A stretch of DNA of 64,000 nucleotides from JAVVHH01 sp965276815. GTDB taxonomy: Bacteria > Pseudomonadota > Alphaproteobacteria > Acetobacterales > Acetobacteraceae. Where the stretch lies: the NCBI GenBank assembly GCA_965276815.1, contig CBDIBE010000012.1, forward strand, positions 992,001-1,056,000, given 5' to 3'. Position numbers and translations under genes: made by a program. The notes under the pieces are model-generated. The model was not told where the DNA came from and did not search any database. It was given only the letters and a program-made list of their open reading frames with translations. Positions 7,479 to 15,809 of this stretch are shown here, in pieces (position 1 is the first letter of the stretch; each line of letters starts with the position of its first letter).

Positions 7479-10168
7479 GCGGCGTTCTCCGCCTGCAGGC
7501 TGGCTTGGATTTGCGGCGGCGCAGGCAGCGTGATGGTGAAGGCGGCACCGCTCCGGTCCGTACGGTTCGCGGCCGTGATCCGGCCGCCCATGGCCTCGAC
7601 GAAGCCGCGACAGATCGACAGTCCCAAGCCAGTTCCGGCCCTCGTGTTGCGGCCGCGGTAGAATTTTTCGAATACCCGCTCGAGGTCCTGCGGCGCGACG
7701 CCGTCGCCCTCGTCGATCACTTGCAGGGAGACCTGTTCGCCATCGCGCCAGGCGCACAGCCGGACCAATGACCCAGCGGGGGCATACTTGGCCGCATTGT
7801 CGAGCAAGTTGAACAGGACCTGCTCCATCAGGACCATGTCGATCGCGACCATCGGCAGATCGGCCTCTAGATCGACCTCGACCCGGTGGGCGGCGAGGAT
7901 CCGGTTCGCGCGCTGCAGCACGGCGCCGACAACGTCGGAGAGGTCGGCAAGACCGGCGCCGGGTTGCAGGGGCCCAGCCTCCAGCCGCGTCATGTCGAGC
8001 AAATTGCCGATGAAGCGGTTCAGCCGATCCGCCTCTTCGTGGATGGTGCGCAGCATGGTGGCGCGCGTCTCGGCGTTCAGCATGATGCCTGGGCTGGCCA
8101 GGCTGCTGGCGGCGCCGAGGATCGAGGCGAGCGGGGTGCGCAGATCGTGCGAGATCGAGGTGAGCAGCGCCGAGCGCAACCGGTCGGTCTCGGCATCCAG
8201 CCGGGCGCGGTCGACGTCACGCACCAGGTTGATCCGCTCGACCGCCACGGCGGCCTGGTCGGCGAGCGCGTTCAGAAGGTTTTGCTGCTCCGGGGTCAGC
8301 AAGGGGCCGGGCTCGTCGCGGTCGATGCCGACGACGCCGACGGGGCCGCGCCCGGTCTGCAAGGGTTGGAACAGACGCTTGGCGCCGGGCAGCGTGTCGG
8401 CGCCGCGTCCGGCAGCCCGGTTGTTGTCCCAGGCCCATCGCGCGGCGGCCAGATCCGCGTCGTCGAGCACGTCCTCCGGCGGGTAGCCGGCCTGCACCGA
8501 AAGGCCGGAGTCGCTGGGCAGCAAAAGAACGACGCGGGCCTTGAGCATCAGCGCGATCTGGTGCGCGGTCGCCCACAGCACATCGTCGAGCGAGGCCGAA
8601 GCGGCCAGCTTGCGGCTGAATTGGTACAGTTCCTCGGTCACCCGGGCGCGGCTCCGGGCAAAGATCGCCTGCGCGCGAACTCGGGCGGCGAGGTTGCTGG
8701 CGATCAGCGCGACAAGGCCGAAGAAGAACAGCGCGACGACGTTTTCCGGGTCGGCGACGGTAAAAGTATAGATCGGCGGCAGAAAGAAGTAGTTGTAGGC
8801 GAGCGCGCTGAGCAAACAGGCCAGCAGGGAGGGAAACAGCCCCCAGCTGACGGCGCTCACCAGGATCGCGGTGAGAAAGACGAGGGTGACGCTCGAGACG
8901 CCGACGAATCGGTGCAGCGCCAGCGCCACCAGCAGGGCGGCGAAGACCGCGCCGACGCTTCCGGCATAGCTCCAAGGCGTGGCGCCGCCGGTGGGAAGCC
9001 GGCGCGCTACAGGTGCGGCCTCCTGCTCGGGGGCGCTGGCGATGATGTGGACGCTCAGCCCGTCAGCCTGGCGAATGATCCGTTGCGGGATGGATCCGCG
9101 GAGCAGCTCGACCCACCGGGCGCGCCTTGTCTTGCCCAGGATCAGGTGGGTGACATTGCGGCTGTAGGCGTAGTCGAGCAGGGTTGCGGCCACGTCTTGG
9201 CCGGGGATCGTCACCGCCTCGCCGCCGAGGCGCTGAGCGAGACGCAGCGCTTCGGCGGTCGAGCCGGGGGCGTCGCCCGCCTGCAACGCGCTCGCGACCT
9301 CGACGTGCAGCGCCGTCCAGGGCGCGCGCAGCCGGTCCGCAAGCCGTCTTGCGGTCCGCACCAGTTCGGCGCCAACGGCTCCGTCTCCAACGCAGACTAG
9401 GACGCGCTCGCCCGCCGCCCAGGGGCCACGGATGGCGCGGGCGCGCATGTAGTCCACCATCTGCTCGTCCACGCGTTGCGCGGTGCGGCGGAGTGCCAAT
9501 TCGCGCAAAGCGGTCAAATTGCCCGGCGAGAAATAGTGCCGCATCGCGCGCTCGGCCTGGTGCGCAACATAGACCTTGCCGTCCTTTAGGCGCTGGACCA
9601 GGTCCTCGGGGGTGAGATCGATGACCTCGATGTCGTCGGCCGCATCGATCAGCGAGTCCGGCACCGTCTCGCGCACCCGGATCCTTGTGATCTTGGCGAC
9701 CACGTCGTTGAGGCTCTCGACGTGCTGGATGTTCAGCGTCGTGTAGACGTCGATCCCGGAGGCAAGCAGTTCCTGCACATCCTGGTAACGCTTGGGATGG
9801 CGGCTGCCGGAGGCATTGGTGTGCGCCAGCTCGTCCACCAGGACCAGGCGCGGACGCCGGGCAAGGATCGCGTCCAGATCCATTTCGGGGACTGTGCGGT
9901 CCCGGTATTCAACGCTGCGCGGCGAGATGCGCTCGAGCCCTTCGACAAGCGCCTCGGTTTCCTTGCGGCCATGTGTCTCGACGACGCCGATCACCACGTC
10001 CACGCCGTCTCGGCGGCGCGCCTGGGCGGTGAGCAGCATTTCGTAGGTCTTGCCGACGCCGGGTGCGGCGCCAAGGAAGATTTTTAGACGGCCGCGCCCG
10101 CCCTGACCGGACTGCCGAAGCAGTGCATCAGGGTCGGGCCGGCCGCCTCGGTCGTTGCCGCCACTCAT
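7475..10168 (-). CDS. kdpD: Sensor histidine kinase KdpD
   Basis: An 897-residue membrane sensor with the full KdpD layout. The N-terminal KdpD domain has Walker A-like GAAPGVGKTYEML and LVDELAHTNASGSRH, followed by a universal-stress-protein-like domain. About four closely spaced membrane helices sit around residues 400-500 (VGAVFAALLVALALHRFVG onward). A GAF-like region follows. The HisKA motif SISHDLRTPLASI holds the phosphorylated His near residue 673, and the ATPase domain has a G-box GTGLGLSICRG. It senses potassium and ionic strength and phosphorylates KdpE. It starts 36 bases after kdpC with no clear ribosome site. kdpE overlaps its end. Confidence 0.95.
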   Translation of the reverse strand: MSGGNDRGGRPDPDALLRQSGQGGRGRLKIFLGAAPGVGKTYEMLLTAQARRRDGVDVVIGVVETHGRKETEALVEGLERISPRSVEYRDRTVPEMDLDAILARRPRLVLVDELAHTNASGSRHPKRYQDVQELLASGIDVYTTLNIQHVESLNDVVAKITRIRVRETVPDSLIDAADDIEVIDLTPEDLVQRLKDGKVYVAHQAERAMRHYFSPGNLTALRELALRRTAQRVDEQMVDYMRARAIRGPWAAGERVLVCVGDGAVGAELVRTARRLADRLRAPWTALHVEVASALQAGDAPGSTAEALRLAQRLGGEAVTIPGQDVAATLLDYAYSRNVTHLILGKTRRARWVELLRGSIPQRIIRQADGLSVHIIASAPEQEAAPVARRLPTGGATPWSYAGSVGAVFAALLVALALHRFVGVSSVTLVFLTAILVSAVSWGLFPSLLACLLSALAYNYFFLPPIYTFTVADPENVVALFFFGLVALIASNLAARVRAQAIFARSRARVTEELYQFSRKLAASASLDDVLWATAHQIALMLKARVVLLLPSDSGLSVQAGYPPEDVLDDADLAAARWAWDNNRAAGRGADTLPGAKRLFQPLQTGRGPVGVVGIDRDEPGPLLTPEQQNLLNALADQAAVAVERINLVRDVDRARLDAETDRLRSALLTSISHDLRTPLASILGAASSLASPGIMLNAETRATMLRTIHEEADRLNRFIGNLLDMTRLEAGPLQPGAGLADLSDVVGAVLQRANRILAAHRVEVDLEADLPMVAIDMVLMEQVLFNLLDNAAKYAPAGSLVRLCAWRDGEQVSLQVIDEGDGVAPQDLERVFEKFYRGRNTRAGTGLGLSICRGFVEAMGGRITAANRTDRSGAAFTITLPAPPQIQASLQAENAA

Positions 10169-10203
10169 GATGGCAGTACAGTGCGGCTACAGATCAGATT
10201 AGG

Positions 10204-10812
10204 TCAATGCGGCTTGGCCACCGCATCCAGGGCAAGGTTCAGCTCGAGGACGTTGACGTGCGGCGAGCCGAACAGGCCGAGCAAGCGGCCGGAAATGTGG
10301 TCCGACACAAGTTGCCGCACCTGGTCCTCGGCCATGTTCCGCGCCTTGGCGACCCGCGGCACCTGGAACAGCGCGCCGGCCGGGCTGATATCCGGATCGA
10401 GGCCGCTCGCCGAGGTGGTGACGAGGTCGACCGGGACCGGCGTGCCTGGATTCTCGGCTTGCAGCTTGGCGGCGGCGTCGTGCACGCGGTCGATAAGCGC
10501 CTTCGAGGTCGGTCCCAAGTTCGAGCCGCTCGAGTTCTGCGCGTTGTACGGCGCGGCGATCGTCTTGGTGGCGTCGTTCGGGTCAGTGTCGGTGGTAGCC
10601 GAGGGCCGCGGGTGGAAGTAGGTGGGACCGGTAAAATCCTGGCCGATGAGGGCGGAGCCGATCACCTTGCCGTCGCGCTCGATCAGGCTGCCATGCGCCT
10701 GATAGGGGAAGATGGTTTCGCCGATGCCCGTCATGGCGAGCGGGTAGGCGATGCCGGTGAGAGCGGTCATCAGGACCATCAGGACGATGGCGGGGCGGAT
10801 GTGCTTGAGCAT
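10204..10812 (-). CDS. kdpC: Potassium-transporting ATPase subunit KdpC
   Basis: A 202-residue KdpC. One N-terminal membrane helix (IVLMVLMTALTGIAYPLAMTG) anchors a periplasmic domain with the family motifs GSALIGQDFTGPTYFHPRPSA, NLGPTSKALIDRV, and DLVTTSASGLDPDISP. KdpC stabilises the KdpFABC complex and helps couple ATP hydrolysis to potassium uptake. It starts 11 bases after the kdpB stop. Length and motifs are typical, with nothing anomalous. Confidence 0.96.
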   Translation of the reverse strand: MLKHIRPAIVLMVLMTALTGIAYPLAMTGIGETIFPYQAHGSLIERDGKVIGSALIGQDFTGPTYFHPRPSATTDTDPNDATKTIAAPYNAQNSSGSNLGPTSKALIDRVHDAAAKLQAENPGTPVPVDLVTTSASGLDPDISPAGALFQVPRVAKARNMAEDQVRQLVSDHISGRLLGLFGSPHVNVLELNLALDAVAKPH

Positions 10813-10823
10813 CGATTTGTTCC

Positions 10824-12956
10824 TTAGGCGAGACCAATAGTGGTCACCAGCATGTCGATCAGCTTGATGCCGATGAACGGCACCAGGATGCCGCCGAGCC
10901 CGTAGACCAGCAGGTTGCGGCGCAGGATGGTGGCCGCACCCACCGGGCGATAGGCGACGCCGCGCAGCGCCAGCGGGATGAGCGCGATGATGATGAGCGC
11001 GTTGAAGATGATTGCCGACAGGATCGCGCTTTGCGGGTTGCCGAGCCGCATCACGTTCAACGCGTGTAGCTGCGGGTAGAAGGCGATGAACATGGCCGGG
11101 ATGATCGCGAAATACTTCGCCACATCGTTGGCGATCGAAAAGGTGGTGAGCGCGCCGCGGGTCATGAGGAGCTGCTTGCCGATCTCGACGATCTCGATAA
11201 GCTTCGTCGGATCGCTGTCCAGATCCACCATATTGCCGGCTTCGCGCGCCGCCATGGTGCCGGTGTTCATCGCCACGCCGACATCGGCCTGCGCCAGCGC
11301 CGGGGCGTCGTTGGTGCCGTCGCCGCACATGGCGACCAGCTTGCCCTTGGCCTGCTCATCGCGGATCAGCTTCAGCTTGGCTTCGGGCGTCGCTTGGGCC
11401 AGGAAGTCGTCGACCCCGGCCTCGGCGGCGATGGCGGCGGCAGTGAGAGGATTGTCGCCGGTGATCATGACGGTGCGGATGCCCATCTGCCGCAGCGCGT
11501 TGAAACGCTCGCGAATGCCGCCCTTGACGATGTCCTTGAGGTAGATGACGCCGAGCAGGCGCCCATCCTTCGCCACAGCCAGCGGCGTGCCGCCGGCCCT
11601 GGAGATCGTGGCAGCGGCTTCCGTGAGCTCCTTGGCCACCGCCTCCGATGCCGGCCGGACCAGTTGCGCGGCCGCGGCACGACCACTCGTTGCCTCAAGC
11701 GGCACGCGCGGCCCGACCTGGCCCTGCACATAGGCGAGCACGGCGTCGACCGCGCCCTTGCGGACCGACGATCCTTCGAGATCGACGCCGCTGATCCTGG
11801 TCTGCGCGGTGAACGGGATGAACTGCGCCCCGGCGGCTGCCAGGTCGCGCCCACGAATGCCATACTTCTCCTTGGCCAGCACGACGATCGAGCGGCCCTC
11901 CGGTGTCTCGTCCGACAGCGAGGCGAGCTGCGCCGCGTCGGCCAGCTCCTGCTCGGTGACGCCCTGCACGGGGATGAACTCCGCGGCCTGGCGGTTGCCG
12001 AGCGTGATCGTGCCGGTCTTGTCGAGCAGCAGGGTGTCGACGTCGCCCGCGGCCTCGACGGCCCGGCCGGACATGGCCAGCACGTTGAAGCGGACCAGCC
12101 GGTCCATGCCGGCGATGCCAATCGCCGACAGCAGCGCACCGATTGTGGTGGGGATCAAGGTCACGAACAGCGCGACCAACACCAGGACGGGGATCGCGCC
12201 GCCGGCATAGGTGACGAAGCTCGGGATGGTCGCGACGGCGAAGACGAAGATGATCGTCATGCCGGCGAGCAGGATGTTGAGCGCGATCTCGTTGGGCGTC
12301 TTCTGCCGCTGCGCGCCTTCCACCAAGGCGATCATGCGGTCGAGGAAGGTCGAACCCTGCGCCGCCGAGATGCGGACCTTGATCCAGTCCGACAGTACCC
12401 GGGTGCCGCCGGTGACGGCCGACCGGTCGCCGCCGCTTTCGCGGATGACCGGCGCGGATTCGCCGGTGATCGCGGCCTCGTCGACGGAGGCAATGCCTTC
12501 GATCACCTCACCGTCGCTCGGGATGGTGTCGCCGGCTTCGACTAGGACCAGGTCACCCACTTTGAGGTCGGGGGCGGCGACCATCTCCAAGGCACTGTCG
12601 TTGGCGGAACGGAGCCGCTTGGCCATCGTCTCGGTCCGCGCCCGTCGCAGTGTCGCTGCCTGCGCCTTGCCGCGCCCTTCGGCCACGGCTTCGGCGAAGT
12701 TGGCGAAGATCACGGTAAGCCATAGCCAGATGATGATCTGCAACGAGAAGCCGAGCCGCTCTCCGCCGGTCACCAGGTCACGGATGAACAGAATGGTGAC
12801 GAGGGCGGCCACGACTTCGACCACGAACATCACCGGGTTGCGGACCATCGCCCGTGGGTCGAGCTTGCGGACGGATTGCCAGATGGCCGGCGCCAGGATG
12901 GCTGGGTCGAGCATGCTGGTCTTGGCCCCGCGCGTGCGGGATGTGGTGCTGCTCAT
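10824..12956 (-). CDS. kdpB: Potassium-transporting P-type ATPase subunit KdpB
   Basis: The catalytic subunit, about 710 residues. The phosphorylated aspartate is in LLDKTGTITLGNR (near residue 313), the actuator loop is DEAAITGESAPVIRESGGD, and the hinge region is MCGDGTNDAPALAQADVGVAMN. Two ATGs nine bases apart are possible. The second (12956) is chosen because the GAGG motif lies 10 bases before it but only one base before the first (12965). KdpB hydrolyses ATP to drive potassium transfer from KdpA. It is coupled to kdpA, whose stop lies within 15 bases. Confidence 0.96.
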   Translation of the reverse strand: MSSTTSRTRGAKTSMLDPAILAPAIWQSVRKLDPRAMVRNPVMFVVEVVAALVTILFIRDLVTGGERLGFSLQIIIWLWLTVIFANFAEAVAEGRGKAQAATLRRARTETMAKRLRSANDSALEMVAAPDLKVGDLVLVEAGDTIPSDGEVIEGIASVDEAAITGESAPVIRESGGDRSAVTGGTRVLSDWIKVRISAAQGSTFLDRMIALVEGAQRQKTPNEIALNILLAGMTIIFVFAVATIPSFVTYAGGAIPVLVLVALFVTLIPTTIGALLSAIGIAGMDRLVRFNVLAMSGRAVEAAGDVDTLLLDKTGTITLGNRQAAEFIPVQGVTEQELADAAQLASLSDETPEGRSIVVLAKEKYGIRGRDLAAAGAQFIPFTAQTRISGVDLEGSSVRKGAVDAVLAYVQGQVGPRVPLEATSGRAAAAQLVRPASEAVAKELTEAAATISRAGGTPLAVAKDGRLLGVIYLKDIVKGGIRERFNALRQMGIRTVMITGDNPLTAAAIAAEAGVDDFLAQATPEAKLKLIRDEQAKGKLVAMCGDGTNDAPALAQADVGVAMNTGTMAAREAGNMVDLDSDPTKLIEIVEIGKQLLMTRGALTTFSIANDVAKYFAIIPAMFIAFYPQLHALNVMRLGNPQSAILSAIIFNALIIIALIPLALRGVAYRPVGAATILRRNLLVYGLGGILVPFIGIKLIDMLVTTIGLA

Positions 12957-12968
12957 GATTGACATGCC

Positions 12969-14696
12969 TCAGAAGGTTGTGCCGCTGGTCATCGCGAAGT
13001 GTTCGGCCACCGGGCCGAGCGCGAGCGCGGGGAAGAAGGTCAGGCCGCCGACGATCATTATCACGCCGGCCAGCAGGCCGACGAACAGGCCGCCATTGGT
13101 CGGGAACGTGCCGGCCGAGGCCGGCACGATCTTCTTGGCCGCCAACGAACCGGCGACCGCCAGCATCGGCACGATGAACAGGAACCGTCCGATCAGCATC
13201 GCAATGCCGAGCGTGGTGTTCCAGAACGGCACGTTCGCGCTGATCCCGGCGAAGGCGCTACCGTTGTTGCCGGTTGCCGAGGTGTAGGCGTAGAGCCCCT
13301 CGCTGAACCCGTGCGGCCCCGCATTGGCGAAGGCGGAGGTCCCGGCCGGCAACACGACGGCGAGCGCGGTGAAGCCGAGGATCGAGAGCGGCAAGATGAG
13401 GATGGCGAGCATCGACATCTTCACCTCCTTGGCCTCGATTTTCTTGCCGAGATATTCCGGCGTGCGCCCCACCATCAGCCCGGCGACGAACACCGCAACG
13501 ATGGCGAACAGCAGCATCCCGTAGAGGCCCGAGCCGACGCCGCCGAAGATGATCTCTCCGAGCTGGATGTTGAGCATCGGGATCATGCCCGCGAGCGGCA
13601 GCAAACTGTCGTGCATCGTATTAACGGCGCCGCATGACGTGTCGGTGGTTATGGTGGCGAACAGGGCCGAGTCGGTGATGCCGAACCGCGTCTCCTTTCC
13701 TTCCATATTGCCGCCGGATTGCAACGCGGTCGGCGTGCTGTCGACGTGTAGCGCGGCGAAGGCCGGGTTGCCGCCGGATTCGACCGCGTAGACGGTCGTC
13801 ACGCCCGCCAAGAACAGCAGGCCCATCACGGCAAAGATCGCCCAGCCCTGGCGCTGATCGCCGACCATGCGGCCAAACACGTTCGTCAGTGCCGCGCCGA
13901 TCGAGAAGATCAGGACTAGCTGGATGAAATTGGTCATCGCCGTCGGGTTCTCGAACGGATGCGCCGAGTTCGCGTTGAAGAATCCGCCGCCATTGGTGCC
14001 CAGGATCTTGATCACCTCCTGCGAGGCGACCGGGCCTTGTGCGATAATTTGCTTGGCGCCCTCGAGCGTCGTCGCCTGGGTATAGGCGCCGAGGTTCTGC
14101 GGCATGCCCTGCCAGATGAAGACCAGGCCGATCACGATCGAGATCGGCAGCAAAACGTAGAGCGTGCACCGGGTCAAATCGACCCAGAAATTGCCGACCG
14201 TTGTGGCCGAGCGGCGGGCGAAGCCACGGATCAGCGCCAGCGCCAGCGCGATACCGGTGGCAGCCGAGACGAAGTTGTGCACCGTCAGCCCTGCCATCTG
14301 CACGAAGTAGCTCATCGTGCTTTCCGGCGTATAGGACTGCCAGTTCGTGTTAGTAATGAAGCTGATCGAGGTGTTGAAGGACAGGTCTGGGCCGATCGCG
14401 TCCAAGCCTTGCGGATTGAAGGGCAGGACGTTCTGCAGGCGTTGCAGCGCGTACAGCGAAAGGAAGCCCGCGACGCTAAAGACGAGCATGGCGACGCCGT
14501 AGCCGAGCCAGTGCTGCTCCTCCTCCTCACGCACGCCGCTCAGCGCGTAGAACAAGCGCTCGACCGGCCGAAGGACGGGGGACAGCAGGGTCCGCTCGCC
14601 ACTGAACACGCGCGTCATATAGCCGCCGAACGGTTTGGCAATGGCTACGATGATAACGCAGTATAGGGCGATCTGCGCCCAGCCGATCACGGTCAT
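12969..14696 (-). CDS. kdpA: Potassium-transporting ATPase subunit KdpA
   Basis: The 575-residue channel-like potassium-binding subunit, related to KtrB/TrkH channels. Selectivity-filter-like segments are visible: NTSISFITNTNWQ, LGTNGGGFFNANSAHPFENP, TTDTSCGAVNTMHDSL and SATGNNGSAFAG. These correspond to the four P-loops. Multiple membrane helices span the length. An AGGA motif before the ATG overlaps the kdpF stop. Length and motif order match ordinary KdpA. Confidence 0.97.
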   Translation of the reverse strand: MTVIGWAQIALYCVIIVAIAKPFGGYMTRVFSGERTLLSPVLRPVERLFYALSGVREEEEQHWLGYGVAMLVFSVAGFLSLYALQRLQNVLPFNPQGLDAIGPDLSFNTSISFITNTNWQSYTPESTMSYFVQMAGLTVHNFVSAATGIALALALIRGFARRSATTVGNFWVDLTRCTLYVLLPISIVIGLVFIWQGMPQNLGAYTQATTLEGAKQIIAQGPVASQEVIKILGTNGGGFFNANSAHPFENPTAMTNFIQLVLIFSIGAALTNVFGRMVGDQRQGWAIFAVMGLLFLAGVTTVYAVESGGNPAFAALHVDSTPTALQSGGNMEGKETRFGITDSALFATITTDTSCGAVNTMHDSLLPLAGMIPMLNIQLGEIIFGGVGSGLYGMLLFAIVAVFVAGLMVGRTPEYLGKKIEAKEVKMSMLAILILPLSILGFTALAVVLPAGTSAFANAGPHGFSEGLYAYTSATGNNGSAFAGISANVPFWNTTLGIAMLIGRFLFIVPMLAVAGSLAAKKIVPASAGTFPTNGGLFVGLLAGVIMIVGGLTFFPALALGPVAEHFAMTSGTTF

Positions 14697-14707
14697 GTTG
14701 GGGGTTC

Positions 14708-14797
14708 CTAGAAGCGCTCGGGCCGGATGAGCGCGAAGACGAGATAAGCGAGCAGGAATAGCGTCACGGCGCCGCCGAGCGCGTAATCGAAGATCAT
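14708..14797 (-). CDS. kdpF: KdpF, small stabilising subunit of the Kdp ATPase
   Basis: A 29-residue single-helix protein, MIFDYALGGAVTLFLLAYLVFALIRPERF in composition, with the usual KdpF ending RPERF. A GAGGTGA ribosome site about five bases before the ATG overlaps the stop of the small gene upstream. KdpF stabilises the KdpABC complex in the membrane. It begins directly upstream of kdpA. It is too short for most gene finders but unmistakable from position and ending. Confidence 0.93.
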   Translation of the reverse strand: MIFDYALGGAVTLFLLAYLVFALIRPERF

Positions 14798-14806
14798 GAT
14801 GTCACC

Positions 14807-14890
14807 TCAGAGATGGTCGCAGGCGACCAGGTATAGTCCAGCGCCGACGAAGAAGGCGAGGCCGATCAGGATATAGATGGCGTCAAGCAT
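14807..14890 (-). CDS. 27-residue membrane peptide upstream of kdpF
   Basis: A 27-residue open frame beginning MLDAIYILIGLAFFVGAGLY and ending VACDHL: one hydrophobic helix with a short charged tail. A GGAG ribosome site lies six bases before the ATG, and the stop overlaps the kdpF ribosome site, so the two would be coupled. It is distinct from KdpF itself, which follows. I believe small proteins of this kind precede kdpF in other proteobacteria, but I cannot check. A role as an extra Kdp subunit or as a leader peptide is inference only. Confidence 0.68.
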   Translation of the reverse strand: MLDAIYILIGLAFFVGAGLYLVACDHL

Positions 14891-14968
14891 CGGAACTCCG
14901 GTCATGCGCCGCCGAGCTCGTTGCTTCGAGCTTGAGTGTAGCGCGTGACCCGAGATATCGGCCGATGC

Positions 14969-15009
14969 GCATATAGAGTCGATGTGGAGCGTGGAGCGCC
15001 AGCATATAG
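14969..15009. promoter_or_regulatory. Direct repeats upstream of the kdp operon
   Basis: The octamer GCATATAG occurs at 14969-14976 and again at 15002-15009, 33 bases apart, about three helical turns. On the kdp strand these read CTATATGC, 79 to 119 bases upstream of the small gene that opens the operon. Spacing on one DNA face fits a dimeric regulator such as KdpE, or one copy may contain a -10 box. The function is inference. Confidence 0.3.
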
Positions 15010-15033
15010 GCGGCATAGGGGGTGGGCCAAACA

Positions 15034-15061
15034 TTGCGACTTACCATGCGCATGGTAGAAT
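15034..15061 (+). promoter_or_regulatory. ccdAB promoter with palindromic operator
   Basis: A -35 TTGCGA (15034-15039) and -10 TAGAAT (15056-15061, five of six consensus bases) are separated by 16 bases. A perfect 16-base palindrome, TACCATGC/GCATGGTA, occupies 15042-15057, filling the spacer and touching the -10. This is the arrangement expected for autorepression by an antitoxin-toxin complex. The gene start is 31 bases downstream. Confidence 0.6.
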
Positions 15062-15092
15062 GCGCACAAAGAGACATGCATGGAGAGAGTTG

Positions 15093-15359
15093 GTGCCACG
15101 CCTATTCGACGCAAAAGCACCTCGCCGTCCCGTGAACTTGACCCTGAACGGCGACTTGGTCGCTCGAGCACGAGAGCACAAACTCAACCTATCCGCGCTC
15201 GCGGAAGAGGCGATCACAGCGGCGCTGGCGCGGATCAACGCCGCGCGCTTCCAAGAGGAGATCGCACGCGGCGTGGCCGAACATGACGCTTATCTGGACG
15301 CGCACGGCAGCCTCGGTGAGGCGATCCGCGCCATGGGAGAGACCGACGGAGATGGCTAG
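15093..15359 (+). CDS. ccdA: CcdA-type antitoxin
   Basis: An 88-residue type II antitoxin starting at a GTG with GGAGAG five bases before it. The N-terminal half, PVNLTLNGDLVARAREHKLNLSALAEEAI, is a ribbon-helix-helix DNA-binding fold. The C-terminal half is acidic and would wrap the toxin. It ends inside the toxin start (8-base overlap), the usual order for an antitoxin-toxin pair. It should bind CcdB and repress the promoter palindrome at 15042-15057. Confidence 0.85.
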   Translation: MPRLFDAKAPRRPVNLTLNGDLVARAREHKLNLSALAEEAITAALARINAARFQEEIARGVAEHDAYLDAHGSLGEAIRAMGETDGDG

Positions 15360-15693
15360 GGGCGTCCTGACGCCGACATGGCCTTCAGTCTGGCGCCACC
15401 GCGTGCGCGGATTCACTGTCCCGTTTCTGCTCGTCCTACAGCATCACATCGTAGACAGCCGGACCCGTATCGCCGCCCCGTTGGTCACGGCACCGGCCGG
15501 TCACCCCGGCTCAATCCTGACGCCTAGTGTGACGATCGACGCCGTCGCGCACCGGGTGATGCTGCTCGACATGGCGGCCGTCCCATTGCCACTCTTTGTC
15601 GCGGTGGTCGGCGAGGTCTCGATGGCGGAGGACGACATCTCCGCCGGTCTTGACGCCATCTTTCGAGGCTACCCAGTTGGGCTCGCGCCCTAA
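15352..15693 (+). CDS. ccdB: CcdB-type toxin
   Basis: A 113-residue protein similar to CcdB gyrase-poisoning toxins: VPFLLVLQHHIVDSRTRIAAPLV near the N-terminus corresponds to the CcdB beta-sheet core, and ISAGLDAIFRGY forms the C-terminal helix that contacts gyrase in the F-plasmid protein. The ATG lies eight bases before the antitoxin stop. The first 20 residues are poorly conserved-looking, so a slightly later functional start cannot be excluded. Whether it is active is unknown. Confidence 0.8.
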   Translation: MARGVLTPTWPSVWRHRVRGFTVPFLLVLQHHIVDSRTRIAAPLVTAPAGHPGSILTPSVTIDAVAHRVMLLDMAAVPLPLFVAVVGEVSMAEDDISAGLDAIFRGYPVGLAP

Positions 15694-15809
15694 CCCCGCC
15701 TCAGTGGCCGCACGAAAGCGACCGCCTTCTCGTTAGTGTCGGTTGCTGGCACCTGGATTGCATCTCCGCGGCAGGGCTGCGGTAATGCGCGGCGCAAATG
15801 GAGAGCAAT

